Below, piece by piece: positions 42,520-51,338 of a DNA stretch of 64,000 nt. The notes below the pieces were generated by a model. That model saw only the letters and a list, made by a program, of their open reading frames with translations. It ran no database searches and had not been told where the DNA came from. This DNA comes from Thermoplasmata archaeon (GTDB lineage: Archaea > Thermoplasmatota > Thermoplasmata > Thermoplasmatales > Thermoplasmataceae), in NCBI GenBank assembly GCA_021817455.1, contig JAKAUW010000013.1, positions 1 to 64,000 of the forward strand, in the 5' to 3' direction. Every line of letters starts with the position of its first letter. The stretch's first letter is position 1. A program made the position numbers and the translations under genes.

Positions 42520-45165
42520 ATGAGAGAGCCTTTGAAGGCAGCAGAGGTTTCCCAGAGCAGCTTCGAAGAAGTTGCCTTAACCCTTGGCACCGATATTTCC
42601 AGTGGCCTCAATAGCACAGAGGCAGAGTCAAGGCTCAGATCGTATGGCAAGAATGCAATCGAGCCTGAAAAAAATATGGGGTTCTTAGGGGTTTTTGTCA
42701 GGGAATTCAGAGAGCCCATGATCCTCCTTCTGGTGATTATTGCAATTTTGTATTCTATCCTTGGGGAGCCCAGGGATGCCATAACAATAGTGGTCGTTGT
42801 CATGCTGGTAGTGGGAATTGAAACCTATAACGTCAACAAGGCCAGGGCCTCAATCAATGCACTGAGGGATTTGCGAATGCCTGTTGCCAGAGTACTGAGG
42901 GGTGGGTCAACCAGGGAAATGAAAACAGAATCAATTGTACCTGGCGATATCGTGTTCCTTTACTCTGGCGATTTGGTACCTGCAGATGGAAGGCTTGTAG
43001 AGTCTCATACATTGAAAGTTGATGAATCCTCTCTTACAGGCGAGTCATTTTATGTTCTCAAAGATGCCGATTCTATTCCAAAATCAGGGCTCATTGCCGA
43101 ACTCACCAATATTGTATTCTCTGGAACTATGGTGGTGCAGGGTTCAGGAAAATTCATTGCAACAGCAACAGGTAAGAATACAGAACTTGGCACGATAGCT
43201 AGCCTCACCGAAAAGGAAGGGTCGAAAAAGACTCCCCTGCAGGACTCACTTTCAAGACTTATCACTGTACTGGCATCAATGGCTGTAATTTTCAGTGTAA
43301 TTGTTCCCTTGATGGGATACCTAGAAGGTCAGGCCATAAGCGATATGATACTTACAGGGCTCTCAATGGCATTCGCAACAGTTCCGGAGGAGTTGCCTGT
43401 CATAATTTCCATCACCCTTGCCATTGGTGCATTTTCCCTTTCAAAGCATAAGGCAGTAGTAAAGGATCTCAGGGCGGCTGAGACCTTAGGCAGTGTATCG
43501 GTCATAGCCACAGACAAAACTGGTACCTTAACGGAAAACAAGATGTCGGTGGCGAATGTATATTTTGATCCTTCAACTGTCGGCCTGGGACTCCAACCAG
43601 ACTTCATGGACGAAGCGGCTATTCTTGCCACAGGCACCTTGAACTTTTCAAAGGATTCAGAGACCTCCCGTAGAGACCCTATGGAAACAGCCGTTTACAA
43701 TTATTTCATATCCAAAAGGCCTACAAACACGAACATTGCTAAAAAATACAGGCTTCTAGAAGAATTTGGATTTGACAATAAGCTGAAACTGTCATCATAT
43801 ATCTATGAGAATCTAGATCAGGAAATTTTTATTTTCACAAGCGGGGCACCAGAAGCAATCCTGAACAGAATTGATAACAGTGGCAATTCCAATTCATCAG
43901 GCAACGCATTGAAGGAAGATTTGGCTGCACTTGTGCTCGAGGAAGTGGAGGAAATCTCTTCCAGGGGCGAACGGGTCATTGGTGTTGCCTATAAAAAGTT
44001 GGAAAAAAGCAGCACAGAAAGGAATGATGTTGAATGCACTTTGAACTATCTCGGGCTAATCAGTTTTATTGACCCGCCCAGGGAAGAAGTCAAGAACTCA
44101 ATACTTGCATGCCAGAATGCTGGGATCAAGGTAATAATGTTGACCGGAGATCATCCCAGGACAGCAAGGGCCATAGCGGATAAAGTAGGGATAAATTCTG
44201 CAGGGGCTGTTTTGACCGGAAATGAACTTGCGAGAATGGATGATTCAACACTCAAAAGGCAATTGGACCGTGTCTCTGTATTTGCGAGAATCACCTCAGA
44301 GGATAAATTCAGAATAGTGAAGCTCCTGCAAGAAAAGGGTGAAACAGTAGCTGTAACTGGAGATGGAGTAAATGATTCTCCTGCATTGAAACGCGCAGAG
44401 ATAGGGATATCCATGGGGATCAGGGGGACAGCGGTTGCAAGAGAGGCATCGGACATGATTCTTCTTGATGATAATTTTTCAACAATCGTGGAAGCGGTTC
44501 ACGAAGGCCGTGAAATCCTGTATACCCTAAAAAAGAGCATTAAGTATGAGATAAGCATAAAACTCTCCCTCGTAATGATTCTCTTTGCTCCCCTTATAGT
44601 CTCGATACCTTTCCCGTTTTCACCAATCCAGATCATAATCTTGGAGCTTCTCCTGGACGTGGCCGCTCTCGGGGGTTTCCTGTATGAGAGGGAGGAATCT
44701 GGCATTATGACAACCAAGATGAAAAATGCCAAATCCTCTTTCATCAATGCCAGTACACTGGCATATGTTACGCTTACGTCGCTGGCTATTGCCGGGGCAG
44801 TTTTTGGAATCTACTTTTACTTGGTACAGACTTCAGGGGACCTTGAAAGGTCTCAGACAGCGGCTTTCGCTGCTTGGGTTATTGCTCAACTGTTTCTCGC
44901 GCAAAATCTAAGGACCGAAAGGGAACCCGTATCAGTAAAGGGATTCTTTTCAAACAAAGTTGTATTGATATGGGGAATACTGGTGTTTATCACCTTATTC
45001 ATAATAACAATCTTCCCTTCTCTCCAGTTGATTTTGCATACAGCTGACCTTACTGCATTTGACTGGGTACTGGTAATTGCCGGTACTGCAGCAGCAACAT
45101 TCTGGATGGAAGCGGTAAAGATCTGGCATTACTATTCGGGAAAACACCGTTACAAGGGTCTATAA
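42520..45165 (+). CDS. P-type cation-transporting ATPase (P2-like)
   Basis: Membrane ion pump of about 881 residues. It has an N-terminal cation-ATPase domain, the actuator DESSLTGES, the helix-4 motif ATVPEELPVIIS, the phosphorylation site SVIATDKTGTLTENKM, MLTGDHPRTARA and the hinge VTGDGVNDSPALK. The C-terminal membrane half carries LLLDVAALGGFLYE. The PEEL motif and overall layout fit P2/P3 pumps (Ca2+- or H+-type), but the ion cannot be named from sequence. No N-terminal heavy-metal domain or CPC motif is present, so it is not a copper or zinc pump. Confidence 0.93.
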   Translation: MREPLKAAEVSQSSFEEVALTLGTDISSGLNSTEAESRLRSYGKNAIEPEKNMGFLGVFVREFREPMILLLVIIAILYSILGEPRDAITIVVVVMLVVGIETYNVNKARASINALRDLRMPVARVLRGGSTREMKTESIVPGDIVFLYSGDLVPADGRLVESHTLKVDESSLTGESFYVLKDADSIPKSGLIAELTNIVFSGTMVVQGSGKFIATATGKNTELGTIASLTEKEGSKKTPLQDSLSRLITVLASMAVIFSVIVPLMGYLEGQAISDMILTGLSMAFATVPEELPVIISITLAIGAFSLSKHKAVVKDLRAAETLGSVSVIATDKTGTLTENKMSVANVYFDPSTVGLGLQPDFMDEAAILATGTLNFSKDSETSRRDPMETAVYNYFISKRPTNTNIAKKYRLLEEFGFDNKLKLSSYIYENLDQEIFIFTSGAPEAILNRIDNSGNSNSSGNALKEDLAALVLEEVEEISSRGERVIGVAYKKLEKSSTERNDVECTLNYLGLISFIDPPREEVKNSILACQNAGIKVIMLTGDHPRTARAIADKVGINSAGAVLTGNELARMDDSTLKRQLDRVSVFARITSEDKFRIVKLLQEKGETVAVTGDGVNDSPALKRAEIGISMGIRGTAVAREASDMILLDDNFSTIVEAVHEGREILYTLKKSIKYEISIKLSLVMILFAPLIVSIPFPFSPIQIIILELLLDVAALGGFLYEREESGIMTTKMKNAKSSFINASTLAYVTLTSLAIAGAVFGIYFYLVQTSGDLERSQTAAFAAWVIAQLFLAQNLRTEREPVSVKGFFSNKVVLIWGILVFITLFIITIFPSLQLILHTADLTAFDWVLVIAGTAAATFWMEAVKIWHYYSGKHRYKGL

Positions 45166-45168
45166 AAA

Positions 45169-45825
45169 TCAACTCCTTTTGGTAATTGCTTTTCTGGCTT
45201 CATCCAAGATAGCGAGGACAACATCACTTTCCACCTGTTTGAAATCTTCATAGAATTCTCCGACCGCTTCCATATACATTACAGGCTCCGCACAAACTAT
45301 CTCATCAGCAAATTCTCTCAATTCTTCTAATACTGATCTCTGTCCCACAGGTACTGCGACAATTATTCTGGACTGGTCTATGTTTGAGAAGAATTTGAGC
45401 GCGGCCTTCATGGTGGAACCAGTTGCAATACCATCATCCACAACGATAGCAGTTGCCTCCGGAGTCAGAAGCATTTTGTTCTCTGGCCTGATTTTTTTCT
45501 GCAATTCCTTAATCTCGGCCATTTTTCTCTGGATCACTGATTTCAAATCATTTTCACGAAGATGCATGTGTGATAGAATTTCCTTATTATAGTAAACACA
45601 GGGTTCCTCCCCTTCTGTGACAGCACCAAGGGCAAGTTCTTCCTGGAAAGGAGCACCGAGTTTTTTCACAATTAAAGCTTCCAAAGGCACATTCAGGAAC
45701 CTTGCAACCTCATAAGCCACGGGAATTCCTCCTCTGGTCAAGCCATATATAATAACATTTTTCCCCTGATATTTTTCAAGGAGCAAAGAAAGCTTCTGGC
45801 CTGCATCTTTCCTATTCTTGAACAT
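45169..45825 (-). CDS. Phosphoribosyltransferase-domain protein
   Basis: A 218-residue type I PRTase-fold protein. The PRPP-binding loop is IVVDDGIATGSTMKAAL (about residues 128-144), and GLTRGGIPVAYEVARFL is the pyrophosphate-loop region. The family (COG1926-like) is distinct from salvage enzymes such as HGPRT, and the substrate is unknown. Some relatives are predicted erythromycin esterase or hydrolase partners. It is convergent with the ATPase gene, 3 nt apart. Confidence 0.85.
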   Translation of the reverse strand: MFKNRKDAGQKLSLLLEKYQGKNVIIYGLTRGGIPVAYEVARFLNVPLEALIVKKLGAPFQEELALGAVTEGEEPCVYYNKEILSHMHLRENDLKSVIQRKMAEIKELQKKIRPENKMLLTPEATAIVVDDGIATGSTMKAALKFFSNIDQSRIIVAVPVGQRSVLEELREFADEIVCAEPVMYMEAVGEFYEDFKQVESDVVLAILDEARKAITKRS

Positions 45826-45984
45826 GCGATCTATCAGTGAGTTATAATTTAATTACTAAATGGCTAACTAGGAAGCATTCCGGTATTTCCCCCCCAACTT
45901 CCTGATCAGCTTGCCAGGCAATTGAGAAAATGCAATGCTTAAGCCCTAAAAGCAACATATCTGGAATACAAGGATGGAAAAAAG

Positions 45985-46057
45985 TGGGCCCGACCGGATT
46001 TGAACCGGTGACCACCGCCTTGTAAGGGCGGTATCATAACCACTAGACTACGAGCCC
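45985..46057 (-). tRNA. tRNA-Val (anticodon TAC)
   Basis: On the minus strand GGGCTCG pairs with CGGGCCC in the acceptor with discriminator A. The anticodon stem CCGCC/GGCGG encloses CTTACAA (anticodon TAC), and the T arm is ACCGG TTCAAAT CCGGT. No intron, and CCA is not encoded. Confidence 0.95.
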
Positions 46058-46087
46058 TGCTATGAGCAGGTTCACGTATTCACTGGG

Positions 46088-46097
46088 AATATATTAT
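46088..46097 (-). promoter_or_regulatory. TATA box of tRNA-Val
   Basis: AATATATTCC on the minus strand is centred about 35 bp upstream of the tRNA 5' end. Confidence 0.5.
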
Positions 46098-46114
46098 TTT
46101 CATGCATTTACTGT

Positions 46115-46585
46115 TTATTTGGATATCCTCACTTCATCTATGAGTGTGGATCTGAGTAGAATAGATGCCTTGCTTACCGACTTTGGAATCACTATGACTT
46201 TTATGTTAGCAAGGCTCTCCACGTGCTTTGTGATATCATCTGTGCTTATATCTTCAAATATCAATGTGTCGATGTTCCTGAATACGATTTTTGTGGATAT
46301 CTCTGCCAAATCCTCCCCATTTATGGTAAGGGTTTTGATGTTCTCTATGTACTTTACAGAACCTTTGGTGGCCCCTTCTATGAAATTTTTGGACAGATGT
46401 TTGGCTCCCTCCACTCCGGAAAGAAATGTTCTGTAAGCCTCATTTGTAATTTCTCCCAGTGTCTGACCCGTATCTCTTGTCAGTTTCAGAATTCTACCGT
46501 AAATATCCTTTCTTACTCCTTTAACTGAAATGTTCTGTTTGGTCTCCTCGTTTTCAGTCTCTTCTTTTACCGTATTTTTTTCCAT
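46115..46585 (-). CDS. Unknown protein with a ribbon-helix-helix-like N terminus
   Basis: A 156-residue protein. After a charged, disordered start, residues about 18-57 (ISVKGVRKDIYGRILKLT then TGQTLGEITNEAYRTFLS) fit the strand-helix-helix pattern of RHH DNA-binding proteins. The C-terminal half alternates short strands and helices (IKTLTINGEDLAEIS, IDTLIFEDIS, IKVIVIPKS) like a small repeat domain. It diverges from the Rieske-cytochrome b operon with 155 bp between starts and has its own TATA box (46605-46613), so regulation of that operon is an attractive but untested idea. Confidence 0.65.
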   Translation of the reverse strand: MEKNTVKEETENEETKQNISVKGVRKDIYGRILKLTRDTGQTLGEITNEAYRTFLSGVEGAKHLSKNFIEGATKGSVKYIENIKTLTINGEDLAEISTKIVFRNIDTLIFEDISTDDITKHVESLANIKVIVIPKSVSKASILLRSTLIDEVRISK

Positions 46586-46604
46586 GCCTATACAGTTGGT
46601 ACCA

Positions 46605-46613
46605 GTATATTAG
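46605..46613 (-). promoter_or_regulatory. TATA box of the RHH-like gene
   Basis: CTAATATAC on the minus strand is centred 24 bp before ATG 46585, implying a leaderless transcript. Confidence 0.5.
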
Positions 46614-46710
46614 GATTTTGGGATATCCAGAAATCTATAAATCCTTTTTCATTATCAAAGGTATTACCTAATTGCCAGTTTTATAAGGTAAACAGTTGAA
46701 AAATCTAAAA

Positions 46711-46720
46711 AAACTTATAC
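46711..46720 (+). promoter_or_regulatory. TATA box of the Rieske-cytochrome b operon
   Basis: AAACTTATAC is centred 25 bp before ATG 46741, implying a leaderless transcript. The 155-bp divergent region contains no long inverted repeat that I can see. Confidence 0.5.
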
Positions 46721-46740
46721 AGTAGTTCTATTCATCTTCC

Positions 46741-47478
46741 ATGGACGATGAGCCAATAGATCAGGGAAAAAGGAATTTCCTGAAGGCAATGATCGTAGTT
46801 TCTGCGGGAGCCGCAGTCGTTGGGGTCGCAAATGGCGTTATCAGGAATCTTATAACTCCTGCCGCCGGTCTTACTTCGTTTCCCACACTCACTCTCGTTG
46901 ACGAAGCGACTGGCGCCCCCATACACACCTCAGATATTAAGGTAAACAGCACAAAAGCTTACATCTTTTATTATCCCCTGGATAATGATCCAAATTTTCT
47001 GTTAAGATTGGGAGATACAAGCAACAATGATGTAAGAGTGACTCCGCAGAATGTCAGCATACCCGCAACTGGCGCGGTATTCAGGTCTCCCGGTGGAGTG
47101 GGCCCTTATGGCTCGGTAGTATCTTTCAGTGCAATATGCCAGCATCTGGGATGCATTCCCCCAATTATCCACTACTACAGTGGAGGGTCAGCAATTCCTG
47201 GGCACCCGTCATTGAGCAGCCCCACCGGTTTTATCCACTGCAATTGCCATGGAAGCACATATGACCCGGCCCAGGGCGCAGCAGTTGTTACTGGTCCAAC
47301 AGTGAAGCCGCTACCCAATGTTGTTCTAGACTTTGACCCTATCACTGACACTTACAAAGTAAGAAGTATGCTTGGCCCAACAATATATGGAAAACCCAGT
47401 GACCTTGAAGGCGGAACACCATTTCCTAGCGGAACAACAACCACAAAGGTTTCACAGGTCAGCGTTGCGGGGGCTTAA
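46741..47478 (+). CDS. Rieske iron-sulfur protein
   Basis: Membrane-anchored [2Fe-2S] protein of a cytochrome bc1-like complex. Box I is CQHLGC (133-138) and box II is CNCHGS (167-172), giving ligands Cys133, His135, Cys167 and His170, with Cys138 and Cys169 placed for the disulfide. The N terminus KRNFLK before a hydrophobic helix resembles a Tat signal-anchor with KR in place of RR. At 245 residues it has a long insertion between the boxes and a Ser/Thr-rich tail. It is the first gene of a four-gene operon with cytochrome b. Confidence 0.95.
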   Translation: MDDEPIDQGKRNFLKAMIVVSAGAAVVGVANGVIRNLITPAAGLTSFPTLTLVDEATGAPIHTSDIKVNSTKAYIFYYPLDNDPNFLLRLGDTSNNDVRVTPQNVSIPATGAVFRSPGGVGPYGSVVSFSAICQHLGCIPPIIHYYSGGSAIPGHPSLSSPTGFIHCNCHGSTYDPAQGAAVVTGPTVKPLPNVVLDFDPITDTYKVRSMLGPTIYGKPSDLEGGTPFPSGTTTTKVSQVSVAGA

Positions 47479-47491
47479 AGAGGTTTTTTAA

Positions 47492-49165
47492 ATGGCTAAA
47501 AGTAAATTTAAACTGGTCAAAGTCCCAAAAGTTGACGATATCCTTGGCCCCGATCCCATGCATATAGAGGAACTTCCGCTCAAGAAAGTACCCGATTACA
47601 TGAGGAAAAGAGGAGGAATCTGGTACTGGACGGGCGCTATAATCAGCATGGCCTTTGTCTACCAGATTATAACCGGCTTGTTGCTCCTGCTGTATTACAA
47701 TCCCTCCGAAGCATATCTGTCCACTGAAGCGATAATCACATCAATACCATTCGGCTCTTTCATGCTCACTACACACCTTTATGGTGCGTATGCAATGATA
47801 TTCCTAATTTATGTGCATATGTACAGGAACTACTTCTTCGGTTCTTACAAGAAACCGAGGCAACTTCAGTGGGTAATTGGAGTACTATTGCTTGCAGTCA
47901 CTGTCGGGGTTGGTTTCTTCGGATATTCAATGACCGGCGATGTTCTCTCTGCAGATGCAACGGATGTGGGAAGAGGAATCGCCCAGGCAACACCCTTCCT
48001 AGGGAATTCCCTTGAAGCCATATTCTTTGGAAACGGAACATCAACTAGCTTATTCATTCACATGCTTGCCTGGCACGTAATCCTTGTTCTTCTCATTGGT
48101 GTACTCTTTGGTGCACACTTCTGGCTGGCTGAAGCAAATGGAATAATGCCATCACACAAAGATGTGAACCACAAGGCACCTGCGGTCGACACTGAAGAAG
48201 AAAAACACAAAAAATGGTATCCTTACAACTTCGGATTCATGACACAACTGGCAATGTACAGTTTCGGGCTACTTATGATTATACCATCGGTGATTGCCTT
48301 ACTACCAAATGTACCTGCACTGTTTTCGCCATTCCCGCAAGTATCACCAAGCAGTCCCCTAGCTGCTTACGTTCCTGCATATCCACCATGGTTCCTTCTT
48401 TTTGTATACAAAGCAGTCGACTTTGAACTTTTCAGTGCCGCTGGGCCGCTTTCTGCACTCGCTGCAACGGCGGTATTCGGAATAGTACCACTAGTTTACT
48501 TCCTCCTGCTGCCATTCATAGATACTACAGACGACCTCCACCCACTTTCAAGACCACTGGTTACTTCTTTTGGAATCCTGGGGATCCTTTACATGTCAAT
48601 TCTTTCGGCTTGGGGGGCTCTTACTCCAGGTGTGCAGATTCCAAACTGGGAGGTGGCAGCAGTATTCGTTCCTCCATTTGTCATAGTTGTCGCAGGGGTC
48701 ACGGTACTTTCCCGCCTGTTCAAGAAAGGAAAATTCAAGGTAAGCACCAGTAAAATAACCACATCATTCCTTGTATTCCTGTTCATACTGATGTTTGCGG
48801 CATACAACTTTGGGCAGAATTTCACAGCAACACTGGTTCATACAAGTGGGCTTAACATAGTAACCTCACTTTTCACAGGAGGCGTAATGGTCTTTGGGGC
48901 AATTGGAACTATGAAATCCGCCAACATGTCGCTTGAACATGAGAAAAAGGTAGAGAGCGAGAACACTTTCCACCTCAACAAGAATGTGGCGGTGATCCTG
49001 TCGGCACTTCTCACTGTTGGCACAATTGTGATCATATATCTCATTATGCAGCTGGATCCAATCGGGGCTGTTCCTAATGCTGAGTTTGGAATCGGGCTTG
49101 GGTTTATCCTGGTTTTCGCAGGCACAATTATGAGAATTTACAGGGCAGCGTTTTACGATGAGTGA
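47492..49165 (+). CDS. Cytochrome b subunit of a bc1-like complex
   Basis: Integral quinol-oxidising subunit of 557 residues. Two pairs of heme histidines lie 14 residues apart: HLYGAYAMIFLIYVH and HVILVLLIGVLFGAH, as in cytochrome b/b6. The quinol-site PEWY of bc1 complexes reads PPWF here. The C-terminal third adds more helices. The pair Rieske + cytochrome b without cytochrome c1 is typical of archaeal complexes, where the onward acceptor differs. The gene follows the Rieske gene by 13 bp and overlaps the next by 8 nt. Confidence 0.94.
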   Translation: MAKSKFKLVKVPKVDDILGPDPMHIEELPLKKVPDYMRKRGGIWYWTGAIISMAFVYQIITGLLLLLYYNPSEAYLSTEAIITSIPFGSFMLTTHLYGAYAMIFLIYVHMYRNYFFGSYKKPRQLQWVIGVLLLAVTVGVGFFGYSMTGDVLSADATDVGRGIAQATPFLGNSLEAIFFGNGTSTSLFIHMLAWHVILVLLIGVLFGAHFWLAEANGIMPSHKDVNHKAPAVDTEEEKHKKWYPYNFGFMTQLAMYSFGLLMIIPSVIALLPNVPALFSPFPQVSPSSPLAAYVPAYPPWFLLFVYKAVDFELFSAAGPLSALAATAVFGIVPLVYFLLLPFIDTTDDLHPLSRPLVTSFGILGILYMSILSAWGALTPGVQIPNWEVAAVFVPPFVIVVAGVTVLSRLFKKGKFKVSTSKITTSFLVFLFILMFAAYNFGQNFTATLVHTSGLNIVTSLFTGGVMVFGAIGTMKSANMSLEHEKKVESENTFHLNKNVAVILSALLTVGTIVIIYLIMQLDPIGAVPNAEFGIGLGFILVFAGTIMRIYRAAFYDE

Positions 49166-49838
49166 TATCAGGGTGAAAGGGTTTGAAGAAATCTCCTTTT
49201 GGAGAGAGGACGAGGTAGGACTAATAGTCCTAAGAAGTTCTGTATCCGGGAAGATAAGGAAGCAAACACTTGATGAACTCCTGATGGCGCTGAGTACAGC
49301 TTCCATTGACAGTACTGTAGAGAGCATTGCCATAACTGGTCAGAATGATTTCTTTGCAGCAGAGCTTCTGGGGTGGGAAGACCCAATTGAAATGCTCAAT
49401 TCAATGAGAGCCCTGGCTTCCATCATATATTCAATAGAAAAACCAATTTATGCAATTGTGAATGGTGATGCCTTAGACATAGGATATGAACTTGCGCTGC
49501 TTTGCGACACAATTGTATGTGCGCCCGAAGCAAAGCTAGGGTTCACGAAGCAGTATATGTTTGCAATGGGCGCCTCCCTGACCTCATCGAAGTTTTTGAA
49601 AACTGAGGTCAGAAAGGCGCTCGAAGGTATCAACTGTGATTATGTTTTTCCTGCATCTGATCTACTGGGCGAATCAAAGGTACTTATTGGTGAAACCAGC
49701 AGTTTCAAGATGGTCCTCAAAAGAAAGAGCCGTATGCGGCACCTAAGAGAGGCACTTGGAGAAGAGCACCTTGCCCTGTTGGCAAGAATCAGCGAGAGTA
49801 AACTGGACGATATTAAATCAAAAAAAATAGGAGTTTGA
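49158..49838 (+). CDS. Crotonase-fold protein in the cytochrome b operon
   Basis: A 226-residue protein of the enoyl-CoA hydratase/isomerase fold. The oxyanion-loop region is seen as IAITGQNDFFAAELL and the second as VNGDALDIGYELALLCDTIVCAPEAKLGF, both typical in spacing. The usual GGG of the second loop is altered to ALD and the C-terminal third is unlike active hydratases, so activity is doubtful. Its ATG overlaps the cytochrome b end by 8 nt, so it is translated with a respiratory subunit. It may be an assembly or scaffold protein. This is inference. Confidence 0.75.
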   Translation: MSDIRVKGFEEISFWREDEVGLIVLRSSVSGKIRKQTLDELLMALSTASIDSTVESIAITGQNDFFAAELLGWEDPIEMLNSMRALASIIYSIEKPIYAIVNGDALDIGYELALLCDTIVCAPEAKLGFTKQYMFAMGASLTSSKFLKTEVRKALEGINCDYVFPASDLLGESKVLIGETSSFKMVLKRKSRMRHLREALGEEHLALLARISESKLDDIKSKKIGV

Positions 49839-49845
49839 AATTAAA

Positions 49846-50481
49846 ATGGCAAGCAACATAAAAGGATGGATCGGGTTCCTGGTCATAACCGTTATTATAA
49901 TTGGAGGAGCTTTTGGGACATCTCAACTCATTCCTACCCAGGCTTCTGGAACATCAATCAAGGGAATTGCCTCCAGCGGGGGAAGCGGATTTTATAATGC
50001 ATCCAATCAGACTTATACAGCCAATGTCAGCGACACAACAACCAACCTCAGTTTTACAATGACAATTACGGACACTACGGCATCAGGAGTAATGAATCTG
50101 ACAGTCATAGCGCCTAATGTGCTGAATCTCAGCGCATACAATTCAACTTATAGTGCAATTTATGACAAACTGTACAATCAAACCTTGAACCAGACGGAGA
50201 AGTCAGGCACCACCTTGAATTCCTCTGTTAACAGTTCAATTGCGCAGAATGTCTCAAAGCTGGCAGAGAGTTATACTTACCAGAACATAACTTATCAGTT
50301 GTTCCAGTCCTTCACCAAGAATGTTACTTATTCTGGCGGACAGTATGAGTTCAATTTTACTTTGCAGCTCAACACCACAGCACTCAAACTCATGGTCACA
50401 GGCCAGAGTCTATTTGTTGTAATTAATGCGGCTGCAGGATCAGATTCTTCAAATGGATTCATAATGCTTTCAAAGCAGTGA
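49846..50481 (+). CDS. Secreted or membrane-anchored sequon-rich protein
   Basis: A 211-residue protein with one N-terminal hydrophobic helix (WIGFLVITVIIIGGAFG, about 8-24) and a Thr/Ser/Asn-rich outer domain holding more than ten NxS/T sequons, which suggests heavy N-glycosylation outside the cell. There are no cysteines or heme motifs. It ends the Rieske-cytochrome b operon 7 bp after the crotonase-like gene and could be a surface subunit of that complex, loosely like the glycosylated partner of archaeal bc complexes. No family is recognised. Confidence 0.7.
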   Translation: MASNIKGWIGFLVITVIIIGGAFGTSQLIPTQASGTSIKGIASSGGSGFYNASNQTYTANVSDTTTNLSFTMTITDTTASGVMNLTVIAPNVLNLSAYNSTYSAIYDKLYNQTLNQTEKSGTTLNSSVNSSIAQNVSKLAESYTYQNITYQLFQSFTKNVTYSGGQYEFNFTLQLNTTALKLMVTGQSLFVVINAAAGSDSSNGFIMLSKQ

Positions 50482-50594
50482 ATTCATCTTTTTTTAAATT
50501 TGGCCTGGCCAGGATTGTCTATTTTTTTATTCTAATCAATTCGCCGTTCAGTGCATTCCATCAGAAGCATTATCCAATGTTCACGCATTAAGAA

Positions 50595-51326
50595 TTAGAA
50601 CACAAACAGTAGGATTGGTATTGCAATCAGGACAGAAAGCAAGGAAGCAAGAAAATTAACCTCTCCTTTACTTAACTTGTTCCGGTTTTCAAATGCAGCA
50701 CCAAGGATGCTATCTATCTGGCATCCAAGAAATCCAAGCGCACCGACCAATAGGATTCTTACAACATTAATCCCTGAGGATGCGCTGAGCAATCCATATG
50801 AAATTGCAACAATAAATGCACCAAGGAGAGCTGCCGCTTCCCCTGTCAGGGAAACTCCCCCATTTATTCCAGGCGTTGTTCTCTTAAAGTTTGTGATCAT
50901 GTATACTTTCTTGTCGATTTGACCTATTTCTGATGCAAAAGTGTCTGAATTAACCACTGCGAGTGATATTGAAAACAATTCAAAATAGTGGAAATAGATG
51001 GAATGCGACAGCAAGCTACCTAGGTTAATTGAAGCAATGGCTATCCCGATGAGTGCTGCATAAAAGACATTGGAGACTCGCCTCTCGCCAGCGACTCCTT
51101 CCTGCACATGCTGTTTTTTCTTGATCTCAAAGAAGGCTTTAGTGGCAAAGTGCGAACTTATGGCAAACACTAGCAAGACAATGAGCCATTGGACTGAACC
51201 AAAGAAGGCAACGATAAGACCAACCACTAAAGCAGCTGTAGTTCCTTTAAGGTCAAATATGTTGAACACTCTGGAGACCACAAACAGTACTGCCAGTATG
51301 GCCAGTATCAGTACAGTGTCAAGCAA
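50595..51326 (-). CDS. DUF92 membrane protein
   Basis: Polytopic protein of 243 residues. The conserved block TPGINGGVSLTGEAAALLGA and the earlier NSDTFASEIGQ match DUF92 (PF01940; TMEM19/VTE6-like). VTE6 is a phytyl-phosphate kinase in plants and archaeal members are suspected to act on isoprenoid phosphates. The frame opens with TTG 51326, 12 bp after the pdxS stop codon. No ATG or GTG alternative fits the first helix. Confidence 0.85.
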   Translation of the reverse strand: MLDTVLILAILAVLFVVSRVFNIFDLKGTTAALVVGLIVAFFGSVQWLIVLLVFAISSHFATKAFFEIKKKQHVQEGVAGERRVSNVFYAALIGIAIASINLGSLLSHSIYFHYFELFSISLAVVNSDTFASEIGQIDKKVYMITNFKRTTPGINGGVSLTGEAAALLGAFIVAISYGLLSASSGINVVRILLVGALGFLGCQIDSILGAAFENRNKLSKGEVNFLASLLSVLIAIPILLFVF

Positions 51327-51338
51327 ACTATAGATGGA

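Noticed and set aside
50498-50530. Short palindrome CCTGGCCAGG with T runs after the sequon-rich gene as an intrinsic terminator
   Set aside because: The palindrome leaves no loop, so it cannot form a normal hairpin. The T runs alone may end transcription, but I cannot support a defined site.
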